From Hyphomicrobiaceae bacterium (GTDB lineage Bacteria > Pseudomonadota > Alphaproteobacteria > Rhizobiales > Hyphomicrobiaceae): DNA of 64,000 nucleotides. Position numbers and translations under genes: made by a program. Shown here piece after piece: positions 37,796 to 46,927 of this stretch. Every line of letters begins with the position of its first letter. Position 1 is the first letter of the stretch. The DNA is taken from the NCBI GenBank assembly GCA_022844275.1, contig JALHMB010000004.1:496001-560000 (forward strand), in the 5' to 3' direction. The notes under the pieces were generated by a model. That model saw nothing but the letters and a program-made list of their open reading frames with translations, was not told the origin of the DNA and searched no databases.

Positions 37796-38926
37796 GTGAA
37801 GATCAGCGAAGTTCGCACCCACGTTCTCGAAGCGCCGCTCTCCGAGCCCTTCGGCTGGTCCTTTTCCTCGACGGCCGTTCGCGCGAGCTGCCTGGTCGAG
37901 ATAACGGCGGATGACGGAACGATCGGTTGGGGCGAATGCTACGGTCCGGCGCGTATCAACGCCGCGATCACTGAAGCGCTGAAAGGGCGCCTGATCGGCC
38001 GCGATCCGCGCGCGACCGACGTCATCTGGATGGATCTCTACAATCACTTCCGCGACTACGGGCAGAAGGGCGTCGTGATCTCGGCAATCAGCGGCATCGA
38101 CATTGCACTCTTCGATCTGAAGGGGCGGCACTTTGGTGTTCCAGCGTCGATGCTTCTCGGCGGCGCTAGTCGGACGTCCGTCGATGCTTATGCGACCGGC
38201 ACCTATCGTCTCCGCGAAGGCGATCCGCTCGACTATGTGGTCAAGGAGGTGCAGGGCTACGTTCGTGAAGGCTTCAAGGCCGTCAAGCTGAAGATCGGGT
38301 TCGGCGTCGACGAGGACGTTGCGCTCATACGCGCTGTACGCGCGGCGGTCGGTCCGAAGATCGGCGTGATGCTCGATGCCAATCACGGCTTCGATGCGCT
38401 GGAGGCCATCGCGCTCGGTCGGGCCGTCGCCGATCTCGATATCGGCTGGTTCGAGGAGCCGGTCGTGCCTGACGATCTCGACAGCTATATCGAGGTGCGG
38501 CGTGGCCAGCCGATCCCGGTCGCGGGCGGTGAGTGCGAGTTCACGCGCTGGGGCTTCCGCGAAGTATTCATGCGACGTGCAATCGACATCGTGCAGCCGG
38601 ATACCTGCGCCTCCGGCGGACTCTCCGAATGCAAGAAGATCGCCGACATGGCGGCGGCGTTTGGCGTGCGCTATGTGCCGCACGTCTGGGGTACAGGCAT
38701 CGGTCTCGCAGCGTCGCTACAACTGCTTGCTGCACTACCGGACGTTCCGCCGCGTCATACGCCCCGACCACCGATTCTCGAATTCGACCGTTCCGAGCAT
38801 CCCTTCCGGCAGGCCGTGCTCAAGACGCCCATCGAGCACCAGAACGGTCGTGTCGCGATTCCCTCGGGGCCAGGACTTGGCATCGAGATCAATCGCGACA
38901 CGATCGCGCGCTATCGCGCGGTGTGA
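37796..38926 (+). CDS. Mandelate racemase/muconate lactonizing enzyme family protein
   Basis: A 376-residue enolase-superfamily enzyme. Visible active-site residues are K164-L-K166 (KLK), Asp194 and Asn196 (LDANHG), Glu220 (WFEEP), Glu246 (GGECEF), Asp269 and His296 (VPHVWGT). The K-x-K plus Asp/His dyad fits the mandelate racemase subgroup, typically acid-sugar dehydratases or racemases. The GTG start at 37796 has GAGGGAG eight bases upstream. It diverges from the transporter cluster, which may import its substrate. Confidence 0.85.
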   Translation: MKISEVRTHVLEAPLSEPFGWSFSSTAVRASCLVEITADDGTIGWGECYGPARINAAITEALKGRLIGRDPRATDVIWMDLYNHFRDYGQKGVVISAISGIDIALFDLKGRHFGVPASMLLGGASRTSVDAYATGTYRLREGDPLDYVVKEVQGYVREGFKAVKLKIGFGVDEDVALIRAVRAAVGPKIGVMLDANHGFDALEAIALGRAVADLDIGWFEEPVVPDDLDSYIEVRRGQPIPVAGGECEFTRWGFREVFMRRAIDIVQPDTCASGGLSECKKIADMAAAFGVRYVPHVWGTGIGLAASLQLLAALPDVPPRHTPRPPILEFDRSEHPFRQAVLKTPIEHQNGRVAIPSGPGLGIEINRDTIARYRAV

Positions 38927-38968
38927 CAAAGCCGGCACTATCAGAAAGATGACACCGGCACTTCCTCA

Positions 38969-39580
38969 CTAGAGCGGCTTGATCGCCACCTTGCGGAACT
39001 TCATCACGCCGCTGCCGTGCTGCAGCGCGAGATGGCCATCCATGAGCAGTTCACTGCGGAGCCGCGAAGTTTCCTTCCCGTTGAGCACCAGGATGATGTC
39101 ACGGCCTTTGGCCGTAATCTCGTAGGTGTTCCATTTGCCGCCGGCCTTGGGCATTGGATTCACTTCGGCGAAGCGGACGATGGCGCCGGTGCCGTAGGTC
39201 GGATCCGGGCGCTGGTCGAAGATGTTGGCTTCGTAGCAGTTGCGATCCGTGATGTTGGTCGGTTCCTGGCAGCGCAGGAAGACGCCGCTGTTGGCGTCAT
39301 CACTCGACCAGAACTCCACATAGACCATGAAGTCCTTGAGCTTGTCCTTGCTGACGAGATAAGCGGGATCTTTGCTGGTACGCTTGTCGGCGACGATTGC
39401 GCCGTCCTCGACACGCCAGTTCGTTTCGCCGACCAGATTCCAGTCGCCGACTGTCTTGCCATCGAAGAGCTGGGTCCAGCCGTCGCCGCTTTGTGCCGAA
39501 GCGAGCTGTGGCAGGCAGGTCATGGAAAGCGCAAAGCAGAACAGCCCTGCGAAGAGGGCGCGGATAGAAAATCGAGTCAC
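38969..39580 (-). CDS. DUF1080 (3-keto-disaccharide hydrolase-type) exported protein
   Basis: A 203-residue protein with a signal peptide of about 30 residues (LFAGLFCFALSMTCLPQLASAQS) and a DUF1080 domain: GWTQLFDGKTVGDWN, WRVEDGAIVAD, SGVFLRCQ, GKWNTYEITAKGRDIILVLNG. The fold is concanavalin-like; related proteins hydrolyse 3-keto-glycosides or bind carbohydrate. GTG start with GGAGG seven bases upstream. It converges on the enolase-superfamily gene. Confidence 0.82.
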   Translation of the reverse strand: MTRFSIRALFAGLFCFALSMTCLPQLASAQSGDGWTQLFDGKTVGDWNLVGETNWRVEDGAIVADKRTSKDPAYLVSKDKLKDFMVYVEFWSSDDANSGVFLRCQEPTNITDRNCYEANIFDQRPDPTYGTGAIVRFAEVNPMPKAGGKWNTYEITAKGRDIILVLNGKETSRLRSELLMDGHLALQHGSGVMKFRKVAIKPL

Positions 39581-39821
39581 GGTTATTCCTCCCAGGATGC
39601 GAAATCGAACGATTGTTCGTGGACGTTGACGTCTCTTGCTTCGCGGACCGTGCAGTAGCGTGTGTCGGCTCTCCTCCTCTCGGTTGACGGATATGACTTC
39701 GCTCACGGCCGTTGTGGTCCGCGCGCGGATGGTAGGAGCTTTCGAAATCTTGCGGAAGGCGGGGCGCGGCGCCAGCTGATCACCAGCGTGTGATGGCGCA
39801 CTGCAGCGTCAAACAGGCCGT

Positions 39822-41777
39822 TCAGCGCATGACGCGGCCGAGCGTCGCCGCTGCGACGCGGGCCGGCACGATGCGCGGGACATCGGCCGAGAAGCGCCCG
39901 GAATAGATGAAGCGGATGAGCTTCGCTTTGGTTTCGGCCGTTTCCTCGAAGCGCACGACGAAGTCCTCGGCGCCAACGCGTAGGACTGTGCCTCTTATGC
40001 TCATGCCGTCGAGAACGAGCGTCACGCTCTTGCCCTGAAGGGCCGGCGCGGCGCCGGCAATACGTGCACCACCGAGCGAGACATCGATGACGCGCACCTC
40101 TGAGCTCTCGCCATCCACATCGATCAGTGCGAGGTTGCGCGCGCTCAGCCGCTCGGAGGCGCGCAGGCGCGGCTGCTCGATGCAGACGATGCAGGCGATG
40201 GTTAGCACGACGATATTGTACCAGCTCCAGAAGAGGCAGAGCGCAGCGGAGTCGCGCAGCCTGCTGCCGTCCTCGAAAATGAAAGCCCACATGAGCCCGC
40301 CGATGGTCAACGCGAGATAGATCAGGAAGACGCGCATGAGCGGCCATTGGACGAACAGCTTGCTGCGGTCGCCGCCTTTGGCCGTGACCTGGAACTTGTG
40401 GCCCTTGGGCTTGATGATGCCGTGAACAACGGCACGCGCGATCTGCGACGCGGCGAGCAGCTGCGTCACGTCGGACAAGATCGGCATGACGCGACCGCGC
40501 GCCATCCAGCCCATGATCGTGATCTGCGAGATGAAATAGGGGAGGTAGTAGCCGAGCGTATCCATGACGTCGGCTTGCACGGCGTGCACGTCCAGCCACA
40601 AATAGAGGATTGGAATGATGATGCCGAACAAGCGGAAGGAGTGGGCCGCCGACCAGTAGAGGAAGGTTTCGCTCAGGCTGATGCGATCGATGAGTGTGAG
40701 GCCGTTGTTGCGCCGAAACGGACCAAGCTCGCCGCGGCAGATCTGCACGAATCCGAGCGCCCAGCGGCTGCGCTGGGTCACATACTCCTTGAGGCCTTCG
40801 GGGGCGAGACCGAGCGAGAGGCGCTCATTGAGATAGACCGTGCGATAGCCGACGACCTTCATCTTGAGCGTGACGAGATAGTCCTCGGTCACGGACTCGG
40901 TCGGAAAGCCGCCGATCTGCTGGAGGATCGGGAAGCGGATCACCGAGGACGTGCCGCAACAGAAGGAGGCACCCCAGGCGTCCTTCGCGGCCATGACCAC
41001 ATCGAAGAAATAGCGCTGCTCGTCCGGCCACACGCGCGCAATGGAGAGATTGCTCTGCAGCGGGTCGGGATTGATGAAGTGCTGCGGGGTCTGGACGATG
41101 CCGACATTCTCTTCGCGAAAGAGGCTTAGTGCACGGCGCAGGAAGTGCGGTGCGGGCACGAAGTCCGCATCGAGAATGCTGATGAAGTCCGGCGGTTCGA
41201 CAAGCGTCGCGACGTGGCGGAGCCCGTTGTTGATATTGCCCGCCTTGGCATGGGCATTGTCGGAACGTGTCAGATAGTTCGCGCCGAGGCGGCCAGCCAA
41301 GGCCTCGAGCCACGGGCGGCGGCCGTCGTCGAGCACCCAGACGCGGTAGCGCGGATAATCGAGTGCGAGCGCGCCGACGATCGTGCGCTCGAGAATCGCC
41401 TCTTCCTCGTTATACGTGCAGATGAAGACATCGACGAGCGGCGGGCGCGCCTGCCCCATGAGCCACGGCTCGTTGCGATCGGCATCGCCTGAGCGATTGG
41501 TGAGCTTGATCAGGAAGGTGAGGCTGATCGTGGCGCCAATGACGACCAGGGTCTCGATGATGACGAAGACGAGGCCGACGACGAAATCGACGCTGAGGCC
41601 GATGGGGGGCAGCGTCACGATCCAGCGCCAGGCCATATAGCGCCACATGAGCACGAGCATGACCGCGACCATGGCCGCGCGAGCACGCTCGTCCTCGGCC
41701 TTCAGCCATGGCAGCACGGTCCAGGCAAAGCCCAGGACGATGAAACCCGGAACAAGGGCCTCGATAAGAAGCGGCAT
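39822..41777 (-). CDS. Family 2 glycosyltransferase with C-terminal PilZ-like domain (BgsA/CrdS-like glucan synthase)
   Basis: A 651-residue membrane synthase. Helices at about 6-25, 34-55 and 63-92 precede the GT2 domain, with Asp150-Asp151 (VLDDG), DAD at 203-205, TED at 297-299 and the processive motif QRSRW at 335-339. More helices follow at about 370-540. Residues about 545-640 look PilZ-like (RASER, DVSLGGARI), suggesting c-di-GMP control. With the HlyD-like gene upstream, the order matches Sinorhizobium bgsBA for mixed-linkage beta-glucan; curdlan synthase CrdS and BcsA are alternatives. Hairpin element B ends 3 bp before the ATG. Confidence 0.82.
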   Translation of the reverse strand: MPLLIEALVPGFIVLGFAWTVLPWLKAEDERARAAMVAVMLVLMWRYMAWRWIVTLPPIGLSVDFVVGLVFVIIETLVVIGATISLTFLIKLTNRSGDADRNEPWLMGQARPPLVDVFICTYNEEEAILERTIVGALALDYPRYRVWVLDDGRRPWLEALAGRLGANYLTRSDNAHAKAGNINNGLRHVATLVEPPDFISILDADFVPAPHFLRRALSLFREENVGIVQTPQHFINPDPLQSNLSIARVWPDEQRYFFDVVMAAKDAWGASFCCGTSSVIRFPILQQIGGFPTESVTEDYLVTLKMKVVGYRTVYLNERLSLGLAPEGLKEYVTQRSRWALGFVQICRGELGPFRRNNGLTLIDRISLSETFLYWSAAHSFRLFGIIIPILYLWLDVHAVQADVMDTLGYYLPYFISQITIMGWMARGRVMPILSDVTQLLAASQIARAVVHGIIKPKGHKFQVTAKGGDRSKLFVQWPLMRVFLIYLALTIGGLMWAFIFEDGSRLRDSAALCLFWSWYNIVVLTIACIVCIEQPRLRASERLSARNLALIDVDGESSEVRVIDVSLGGARIAGAAPALQGKSVTLVLDGMSIRGTVLRVGAEDFVVRFEETAETKAKLIRFIYSGRFSADVPRIVPARVAAATLGRVMR

Positions 41778-41780
41778 CGC

Positions 41781-41948
41781 CTAGTGCCCCAATTCCGAAG
41801 TTCGCCTGACCTCGCTGCTGGTGGCGGGAGCGAACTTCGGAAACTGAAGGGGCACTAGCAGCAAAACACTGCTCGTGCGATTCAGATCGAGCAATTCGCT
41901 CGGTACGGCATCGCAAGCACTGGCGAATTGCTCGATCATCGCACGAGC
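41781..41948 (-). repeat. Bipartite hairpin element B (78 + 12 + 78 bp), reversed copy of A
   Basis: Hairpin a (41781-41858): outer arm CTAGTGCCCC against GGGGCACTAG, a 4-nt bulge, inner arm ending CCGAAGTTCGC against GCGAACTTCGG, 24-nt loop. Hairpin b (41871-41948): outer arm GCTCGTGCGA against TCGCACGAGC, a 4-nt bulge, inner arm GATCGAGCAATTCGC against its exact complement. The spacer is 12 bp, so total length equals element A exactly. Relative to A, paired positions change together (T-A to C-G in the CTAGTG arm; A-T to C-G in GATCGAG). The element fills the gap between the HlyD-like gene (stop 1 bp away) and the synthase gene (start 3 bp away). Confidence 0.9.
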
Positions 41949-41949
41949 C

Positions 41950-43371
41950 TCAACCGCCGAACGTGACGCGACCCGTGCGGCCGACGCTGCACCGGCCGTT
42001 GGTGGGCATGGCGGGCAGGGTGACCATGACGCGATAGGGTTCCTTGGCGAGAGCCGCCGGCTGGATGGCGAGATTGGCCGGCGCCGTCGCGACGCCCGTG
42101 AGGCTGACGATGCGGCCCTCGTAGTCGGTGCTTTCGCCGCGGAAGCGGAAGCGCGCCGGATGGCCGACTCGGAGCTGATTGTAGGCGGCTTCGCCAACGG
42201 TCGCAGTCACGACGAGTCCAGAGCAGTCGAGCAGACGGACGAGATCCTGGCCGCGCACGACCGACTCGCCGGGGGCGGTCATGACCTCCCAGATGGTGCC
42301 GATAACCGGCGCTACGAGGCCGGCAGCCGAACGCTGGGCATAGCGCATGTTTTCGGCTGAAAGCTCGGTGCGCAGGCTCGCGAGGCGTGCTTCACGCTGG
42401 GTGATGTCGGCATTGATCTCGTTGAGGCGAAGCGCGATCTCGTCGGCGCGCTGCAGGGATTGCGGGCGGTCGTTGTAGCTGTCGCCAATATAGATGCCGC
42501 GGCGCAGGGCGGAGAGCTCGACGTCGAGGGTATTGCGGCGGTGGCCGAGAGCTTCGAGCGTCTGGCTGGCGACGGTCGCATCACGACGCGCGCGCTCGAG
42601 TGCGACGACAGTGCCGGTGCCCGCGTCGGCAAGCGCCTGCGATCGTTCTAGCGTCTGCTGCGCCTCTTCGTGGCGGGCCGTTGCGGCAGCGATCTCGCTG
42701 CGCGTCTCGGCCATGCGCGATTCGAGCTGGGCGATGCGACCCGTCCGGAAAGCCTCGCCGTTGGCGGTGTGCTCGTCATGGAGCTTCAGGAGGCTCTCGC
42801 GGCGGGCTGTTTGCGCCTTGATGTCGCTTTCGAGTTCGCTAACGAGCTGGGCGACCGCATCGAGCCGGCCGCGGTCGGCACGCGGATTGACAATGCCGAG
42901 GACTTCGGCGCCCGGCTTCAGTTCGGTGCCGACGGCGACCTGTCCGAGCCAGGATACCTGGCCTTCGATCGGGGCGCGCAGCGTGATGAGGCGCGCGTTG
43001 ATGATCGCTTCGGTGCTGGTCGTCTGCATGAGTGCCTGTAGCGGCATCCACCCTGCGACGACGACGAGAATCACGCCGGCGAGCGTCTTCAGGATGCGCC
43101 GGTCGACGGCACGGAGCTGCGGCGGCCCCTTCGCGGTGGGAGCTGCAGCCGGCGCTGACTTGGGTTGGGGACCGGCTTCGGGTGCGGGCTCCGAGACCGG
43201 CGCGAAGGCTTTGTCGAGAGCGGCGAGGCGGCCGAGTGCGTCCAGTTCGGCGAGTGGCAGGCTGTCCGACTGCGTTCCGGCAGCGCTCTCGCTCGACACA
43301 CGCGGCAGCGAACCTGTCGCTTCGATATCCTCGCGTTTCTTCTGCAGCGGCAAACTCGATACGCGGCTCAT
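41950..43371 (-). CDS. HlyD-like membrane fusion protein (BgsB-like)
   Basis: A 473-residue protein with a cytosolic Pro/Ala-rich N terminus of about 90 residues, one membrane helix (LKTLAGVILVVVAGWMPLQAL), then a periplasmic HlyD-type arm. A beta lipoyl-like half is at ARLITLRAPIEGQVSWLG, long coiled coil follows (about 180-330), and a return half at GLVAPVIGTIWEVMTAPGESVVRGQDLVRLLD. It probably helps export the polysaccharide made by the synthase downstream. The start at 43371 has TTGGAG upstream; an ATG at 43416 would add 15 residues. Confidence 0.8.
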   Translation of the reverse strand: MSRVSSLPLQKKREDIEATGSLPRVSSESAAGTQSDSLPLAELDALGRLAALDKAFAPVSEPAPEAGPQPKSAPAAAPTAKGPPQLRAVDRRILKTLAGVILVVVAGWMPLQALMQTTSTEAIINARLITLRAPIEGQVSWLGQVAVGTELKPGAEVLGIVNPRADRGRLDAVAQLVSELESDIKAQTARRESLLKLHDEHTANGEAFRTGRIAQLESRMAETRSEIAAATARHEEAQQTLERSQALADAGTGTVVALERARRDATVASQTLEALGHRRNTLDVELSALRRGIYIGDSYNDRPQSLQRADEIALRLNEINADITQREARLASLRTELSAENMRYAQRSAAGLVAPVIGTIWEVMTAPGESVVRGQDLVRLLDCSGLVVTATVGEAAYNQLRVGHPARFRFRGESTDYEGRIVSLTGVATAPANLAIQPAALAKEPYRVMVTLPAMPTNGRCSVGRTGRVTFGG

Positions 43372-43909
43372 GGCGGCTCCAAGGCCCTGGGAAAGCGGAG
43401 ATGCTTGGGCGGGCATACCAGGGGACGCGGCCTGCTCAGCTGTCTGATCAGTTTGAAAGTGTAGGCATCGAGATTTGCTTTAGCGTTAATTCATCGAGCA
43501 ATTTCTCGAGAATTGCGGATGATGAATCTATGCGGATGCAATTTATGATTGCATTATTTGAGTGCGCTACTTTTGAGTGTATTGCGGATCGCAGAAGAAG
43601 CACAAAAGTGCTTTTAGAACCAGCTCAGTAAGTGTTGGTGGAGCGCAGCGCTCAAAATGTTGCCGAAAAGCCGCCGTTGCTGAACTTCCTCCAGTATCAA
43701 AATAATCACGAAGGTGCTTTGTGCCGGAATCAACCTAACCTCGCAAAAGGTGATGCAGAGAAGAGTCCCGCCATAAACTAGATGTCAGCAAGCCTCTGTC
43801 CCAGCACTGATCGTGCGACGTCGGACAAGATGAAATCTGTCATGGGCTGTGGCAGCGCGGATTTGCTGATCTGGTGGACGCGGGTGCTTTTCGGGGCTGA
43901 GGGAATTTG
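43372..43909. other. AT-richer intergenic region with small hairpins
   Basis: About 540 bp between divergent genes, visibly poorer in G+C than its surroundings from about 43460 to 43640. It contains short perfect hairpins: ATGCAAT/ATTGCAT near 43538 and AAGCAC/GTGCTT followed by TTT near 43600. No coding frame is convincing. It should contain promoters for the HlyD-like gene and the GntR regulator gene. Confidence 0.6.
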
Positions 43910-44695
43910 ATGTCCAACCGGGGACGCTTCGGCGCGGCGGCGCAGCGCGTGAGCATGGGGCAAAACGAGATTCACAATTTCTCGGGGCCCCTTCACGAGC
44001 AGGTGCGCGCTCTGATCCTGTCCAGGATTGAGAGGGGCGATTGGCAGGCTGGAGCGCCGATACCGCCCGAGGTGGAGCTTGCCCGCGAGCTCGGCGTCAG
44101 CATCGGAACTGTTCGCAAGGCTTTGGATCAGCTCGCACGCGACCGCATTCTCGTGCGCGAGCGCGGACGCGGCACATTCGTCAAGGACGGCGAGGCCTGG
44201 CGCACGGGACCGGCTCTACGCCTTTGTCGCGCTGATGGGGCGCCGATCGATCTGAAGATCGTCCTCGCCGCAACGGACTACGCCGTCGCTACGGCTGCGG
44301 AAGTGTCATCCCTCCGGATGTTGAGGCCGGCATCAATCGTGCCGCGCGCCCTCAAGCTGCGCCGCGACTGGCGGCACGAAGGTGCGCTTGTCGTGAGCGA
44401 AACGATCACTGTCGATGCAGCCCGCTTTCCCAATCTGCAATACGAGATCGACGCGGCGGCGGAGGTGTTCTTCCCTGTCTATGCGGAGAAGTACAACGCG
44501 ACCGTGGACCGCACGGTGTGGACCATGATGCCGCTGGCGGCGCAAGACGCCCTTGTGCGCCAGCTCAGCGGCGACCGCGACCTCACCATCATGCGATGCG
44601 TGCGCATGGCCTACGACACCAAGGACACGCCGCTCGAGATGTCGGAGCAGATCATCCTATTCAACGGCGATGTCGCGTTGACGGCCAGCCAGTAG
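43910..44695 (+). CDS. GntR family transcriptional regulator (HutC/UTRA subfamily)
   Basis: A 261-residue regulator with a winged helix at about residues 22-95 (PLHEQVRALILSRIERGDW, PIPPEVELARELGVSIGTVRKALDQLARDRILVRERGRGTFV) and a diverged UTRA domain (ALVVSETITVDAARFPNL, RCVRMAYDTKDTPLEMSEQIILF). ATG start with GAGGGA upstream. It ends 8 bp from fliI on the opposite strand and may control the polysaccharide pair across the divergent region. Confidence 0.85.
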   Translation: MSNRGRFGAAAQRVSMGQNEIHNFSGPLHEQVRALILSRIERGDWQAGAPIPPEVELARELGVSIGTVRKALDQLARDRILVRERGRGTFVKDGEAWRTGPALRLCRADGAPIDLKIVLAATDYAVATAAEVSSLRMLRPASIVPRALKLRRDWRHEGALVVSETITVDAARFPNLQYEIDAAAEVFFPVYAEKYNATVDRTVWTMMPLAAQDALVRQLSGDRDLTIMRCVRMAYDTKDTPLEMSEQIILFNGDVALTASQ

Positions 44696-44703
44696 GGGCA
44701 GCC

Positions 44704-46149
44704 TCACGCCGGCGCCCGCGTCGCAACCTGGGTGCCTGCGGATTCGCTCGCCGGGCGCCCACCGTTGCGCATCTCCGAGAGGACAGAGGCCAGCTCGCCG
44801 AATACGCCGGAACAGGGCGGATCATCGGGTAGCTGCGTCAGGAAGCGATAGAGCACAGGCGTCAAAGTCACGGCCTGATCGAGCTCGAAATCGGCCTCGG
44901 CTTTGTAGGCGCCGACCGCGCGCAGATCGCGCGTCTCCTCGTAGCGGGCGACGATTCCCCTCAATCGGCGCACGAGTTCGGCCTCCTCCTTGCTCCAGGC
45001 AAGCGGCGCGAGGCGCGAGATCGATGTCAGTGGATTGATCGCCGGATAGCGCCCTTGGTCGGCAATGTTGCGGTCGAGCACGATGTGGCCATCGAGAATA
45101 CCGCGTACGGTATCGGCAACTGGCTCGTTGGAATCCTCGCCGTCGAGCAGCACCGAGAACACGCCAGTGATCGAGCCGGAGCCCGGTTTGCCGGGCCCCG
45201 CGCGTTCGAGAAGTCTCGGCAACTCGGCGAAGACGGAGGGCGCATACCCGCGGGCGACGGGGGGCTCGCCGGCCGCAAGCGCCACTTCGCGCAATGCATG
45301 AGCAAAGCGCGTGATCGAGTCGACCACCAGCAGGACATTGTCGCCACGGTCGCGAAAGTACTCGGCAACGGACATGGCGGTCTTGGCCGCATTCTTGCGC
45401 ATCATCGCGCCTTCAGAACTCGACGCGACGACGGTCACCGCGCGGGGCGCATGTGGCTTCACCACGTCATCGAGGAACTCGCGTACCTCGCGGCCGCGCT
45501 CGGCAACGAGTGCGATGACGATCGTGTTGAAGCCGTTGGTACGTGCGAGCATCGACACGAGCGTGGATTTGCCGACGCCCGAACCAGCAAAAATGCCGAT
45601 GCGTTGACCGGCGCAGATCGGCGTGAAGAGATCGATAGCTTTCACGCCAGTGACGATCGGCCTGCGAATACGGTCGAGCGCCATGGGCGGGATCGGCTCA
45701 TGGTCAATGGAATAGGGGACGGCGCCGCTCGCGAGCGTGCCCAAATCGTCAATCGGCTGGCCGAGCGCATTGATCACACGGCCAAGCCAGCTCACGTCGG
45801 GGCAGATCTCGAGGTTGTCGCGCACCCAGACAGGCGCGCCAAGGCCGAGCCGCGGCGATGTCGAGAAGAGCTTTATGTTGGCGCAGTCGGCCTCGATGCC
45901 GATGACCTCGCCGAGCCAGCGGGAGCCGCCGCCCTCGACTTCGACCGAGGTTCCGAGTTCGACCCGGCGTTCGATGCCGCGCACGAGCACGTGGCTCGGC
46001 GCGACTTCAGCAACGCGACCGCCGTAGCGCACGAGCGGAAGCTTGCTCGGATGCCCTGAGAAGAGTCCGGCGAGACGCTCGAGCGGGTCGCTCGCATTCT
46101 TGGCCGCTATGGGAAGGGGTGTTTGGTCGTTTGTCTTGGGTGTGGTCAT
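44704..46149 (-). CDS. fliI: Flagellum-specific ATPase FliI
   Basis: A 481-residue type III export ATPase. Walker A is FAGSGVGKS (residues 187-195), followed by VIALVAERGREVREFLDD and VVDSITRFAHALREVALAAGEPP; SVFAELPRLLERAGPG is the FliI/F1-like signature. It energises export of flagellar subunits with FliH. It is last in the minus-strand set DUF1217-flgF-fliI, 49 bp after flgF. Confidence 0.96.
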   Translation of the reverse strand: MTTPKTNDQTPLPIAAKNASDPLERLAGLFSGHPSKLPLVRYGGRVAEVAPSHVLVRGIERRVELGTSVEVEGGGSRWLGEVIGIEADCANIKLFSTSPRLGLGAPVWVRDNLEICPDVSWLGRVINALGQPIDDLGTLASGAVPYSIDHEPIPPMALDRIRRPIVTGVKAIDLFTPICAGQRIGIFAGSGVGKSTLVSMLARTNGFNTIVIALVAERGREVREFLDDVVKPHAPRAVTVVASSSEGAMMRKNAAKTAMSVAEYFRDRGDNVLLVVDSITRFAHALREVALAAGEPPVARGYAPSVFAELPRLLERAGPGKPGSGSITGVFSVLLDGEDSNEPVADTVRGILDGHIVLDRNIADQGRYPAINPLTSISRLAPLAWSKEEAELVRRLRGIVARYEETRDLRAVGAYKAEADFELDQAVTLTPVLYRFLTQLPDDPPCSGVFGELASVLSEMRNGGRPASESAGTQVATRAPA

Positions 46150-46198
46150 GTCGAATGCAAAGTGATTTGCCCTCGCCCTTGCCGGACGTCGTCAGGTG

Positions 46199-46924
46199 CT
46201 AGCGTCCGGTACCCAGTGCCTTGATGGCATCGGTCAGTTTGCGGTCGGATTGCTCGCCGGCGGCCGACATGGCCTCAAAGGCGCGCGTCACCGAGATGAG
46301 GCGGGTCATCTCCATGACCGGATCGACATTTGCTTTCTCGATGTAGCCCTGCGCAAAACCCTTGCTCACGAAATCGACGACGGGCTCGGCCGGCGTATCG
46401 GGTACGACAGCCGCGCCCTCGTGGCGTACGAGCTTGGCATTGGCGGGAATCTGGAAGAGCCCGAGACGGCCCACACGCGTGCCGTTCTGGCTGATAGTGC
46501 CGTCGCGCGAGATCTGGACAGGCCCAAGGCTGGGATTGATCTGGATGGGGCCACCGGACTGATCGAGAACCTGCTGCCCGTTCATGTTCTCGAGATCGCC
46601 CTGCGTCGAGATGCGCATACGGCCGTCGCGCGTGTAGACCGGACCATTCGCGCCGTTGACGCTCATGAAGGCATCGCCATGGATGGCGACGTCCAGCGGA
46701 TTGGTCGTTTGCACGATCGCGCCGCTTGTCCGCGAGAAAGTGCTCTCGCCCGCGCCAGAGTAAGCGACCGACGAGCTCTGGGTCTGCGAGAGCACGGTCT
46801 CGAAAGTCACGTTCTCGGCGCGGAAGCCGGGCGTGGTGCTGTTTGCGACGTTGTTCGCGATCGTGTCGAGGCGCCGCTGTAACGCGAGCTGCCCGGACAG
46901 CGCAACGTACATGCTAGCTTCCAT
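46199..46924 (-). CDS. flgF: Flagellar basal-body rod protein FlgF
   Basis: A 241-residue rod protein. The N terminus MYVALSGQLALQRRLDTIANNVANSTTPGFRAENV is the rod-protein motif, FMSVNGANGPVYTRDGRM marks the FlgF/FlgG core, and the C-terminal helix is NVDPVMEMTRLISVTRAFEAM. Shorter than FlgG (262 residues), it fits FlgF in the proximal rod. It starts 3 bp after the DUF1217 gene ends. Confidence 0.93.
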   Translation of the reverse strand: MEASMYVALSGQLALQRRLDTIANNVANSTTPGFRAENVTFETVLSQTQSSSVAYSGAGESTFSRTSGAIVQTTNPLDVAIHGDAFMSVNGANGPVYTRDGRMRISTQGDLENMNGQQVLDQSGGPIQINPSLGPVQISRDGTISQNGTRVGRLGLFQIPANAKLVRHEGAAVVPDTPAEPVVDFVSKGFAQGYIEKANVDPVMEMTRLISVTRAFEAMSAAGEQSDRKLTDAIKALGTGR

Positions 46925-46927
46925 GGC

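Noticed and set aside
43590-43620. Intrinsic terminator in the gap before the GntR gene
   Set aside because: The AAGCAC/GTGCTT hairpin with a short T run has only a 6-bp, weak stem and no gene ends upstream of it on that strand.
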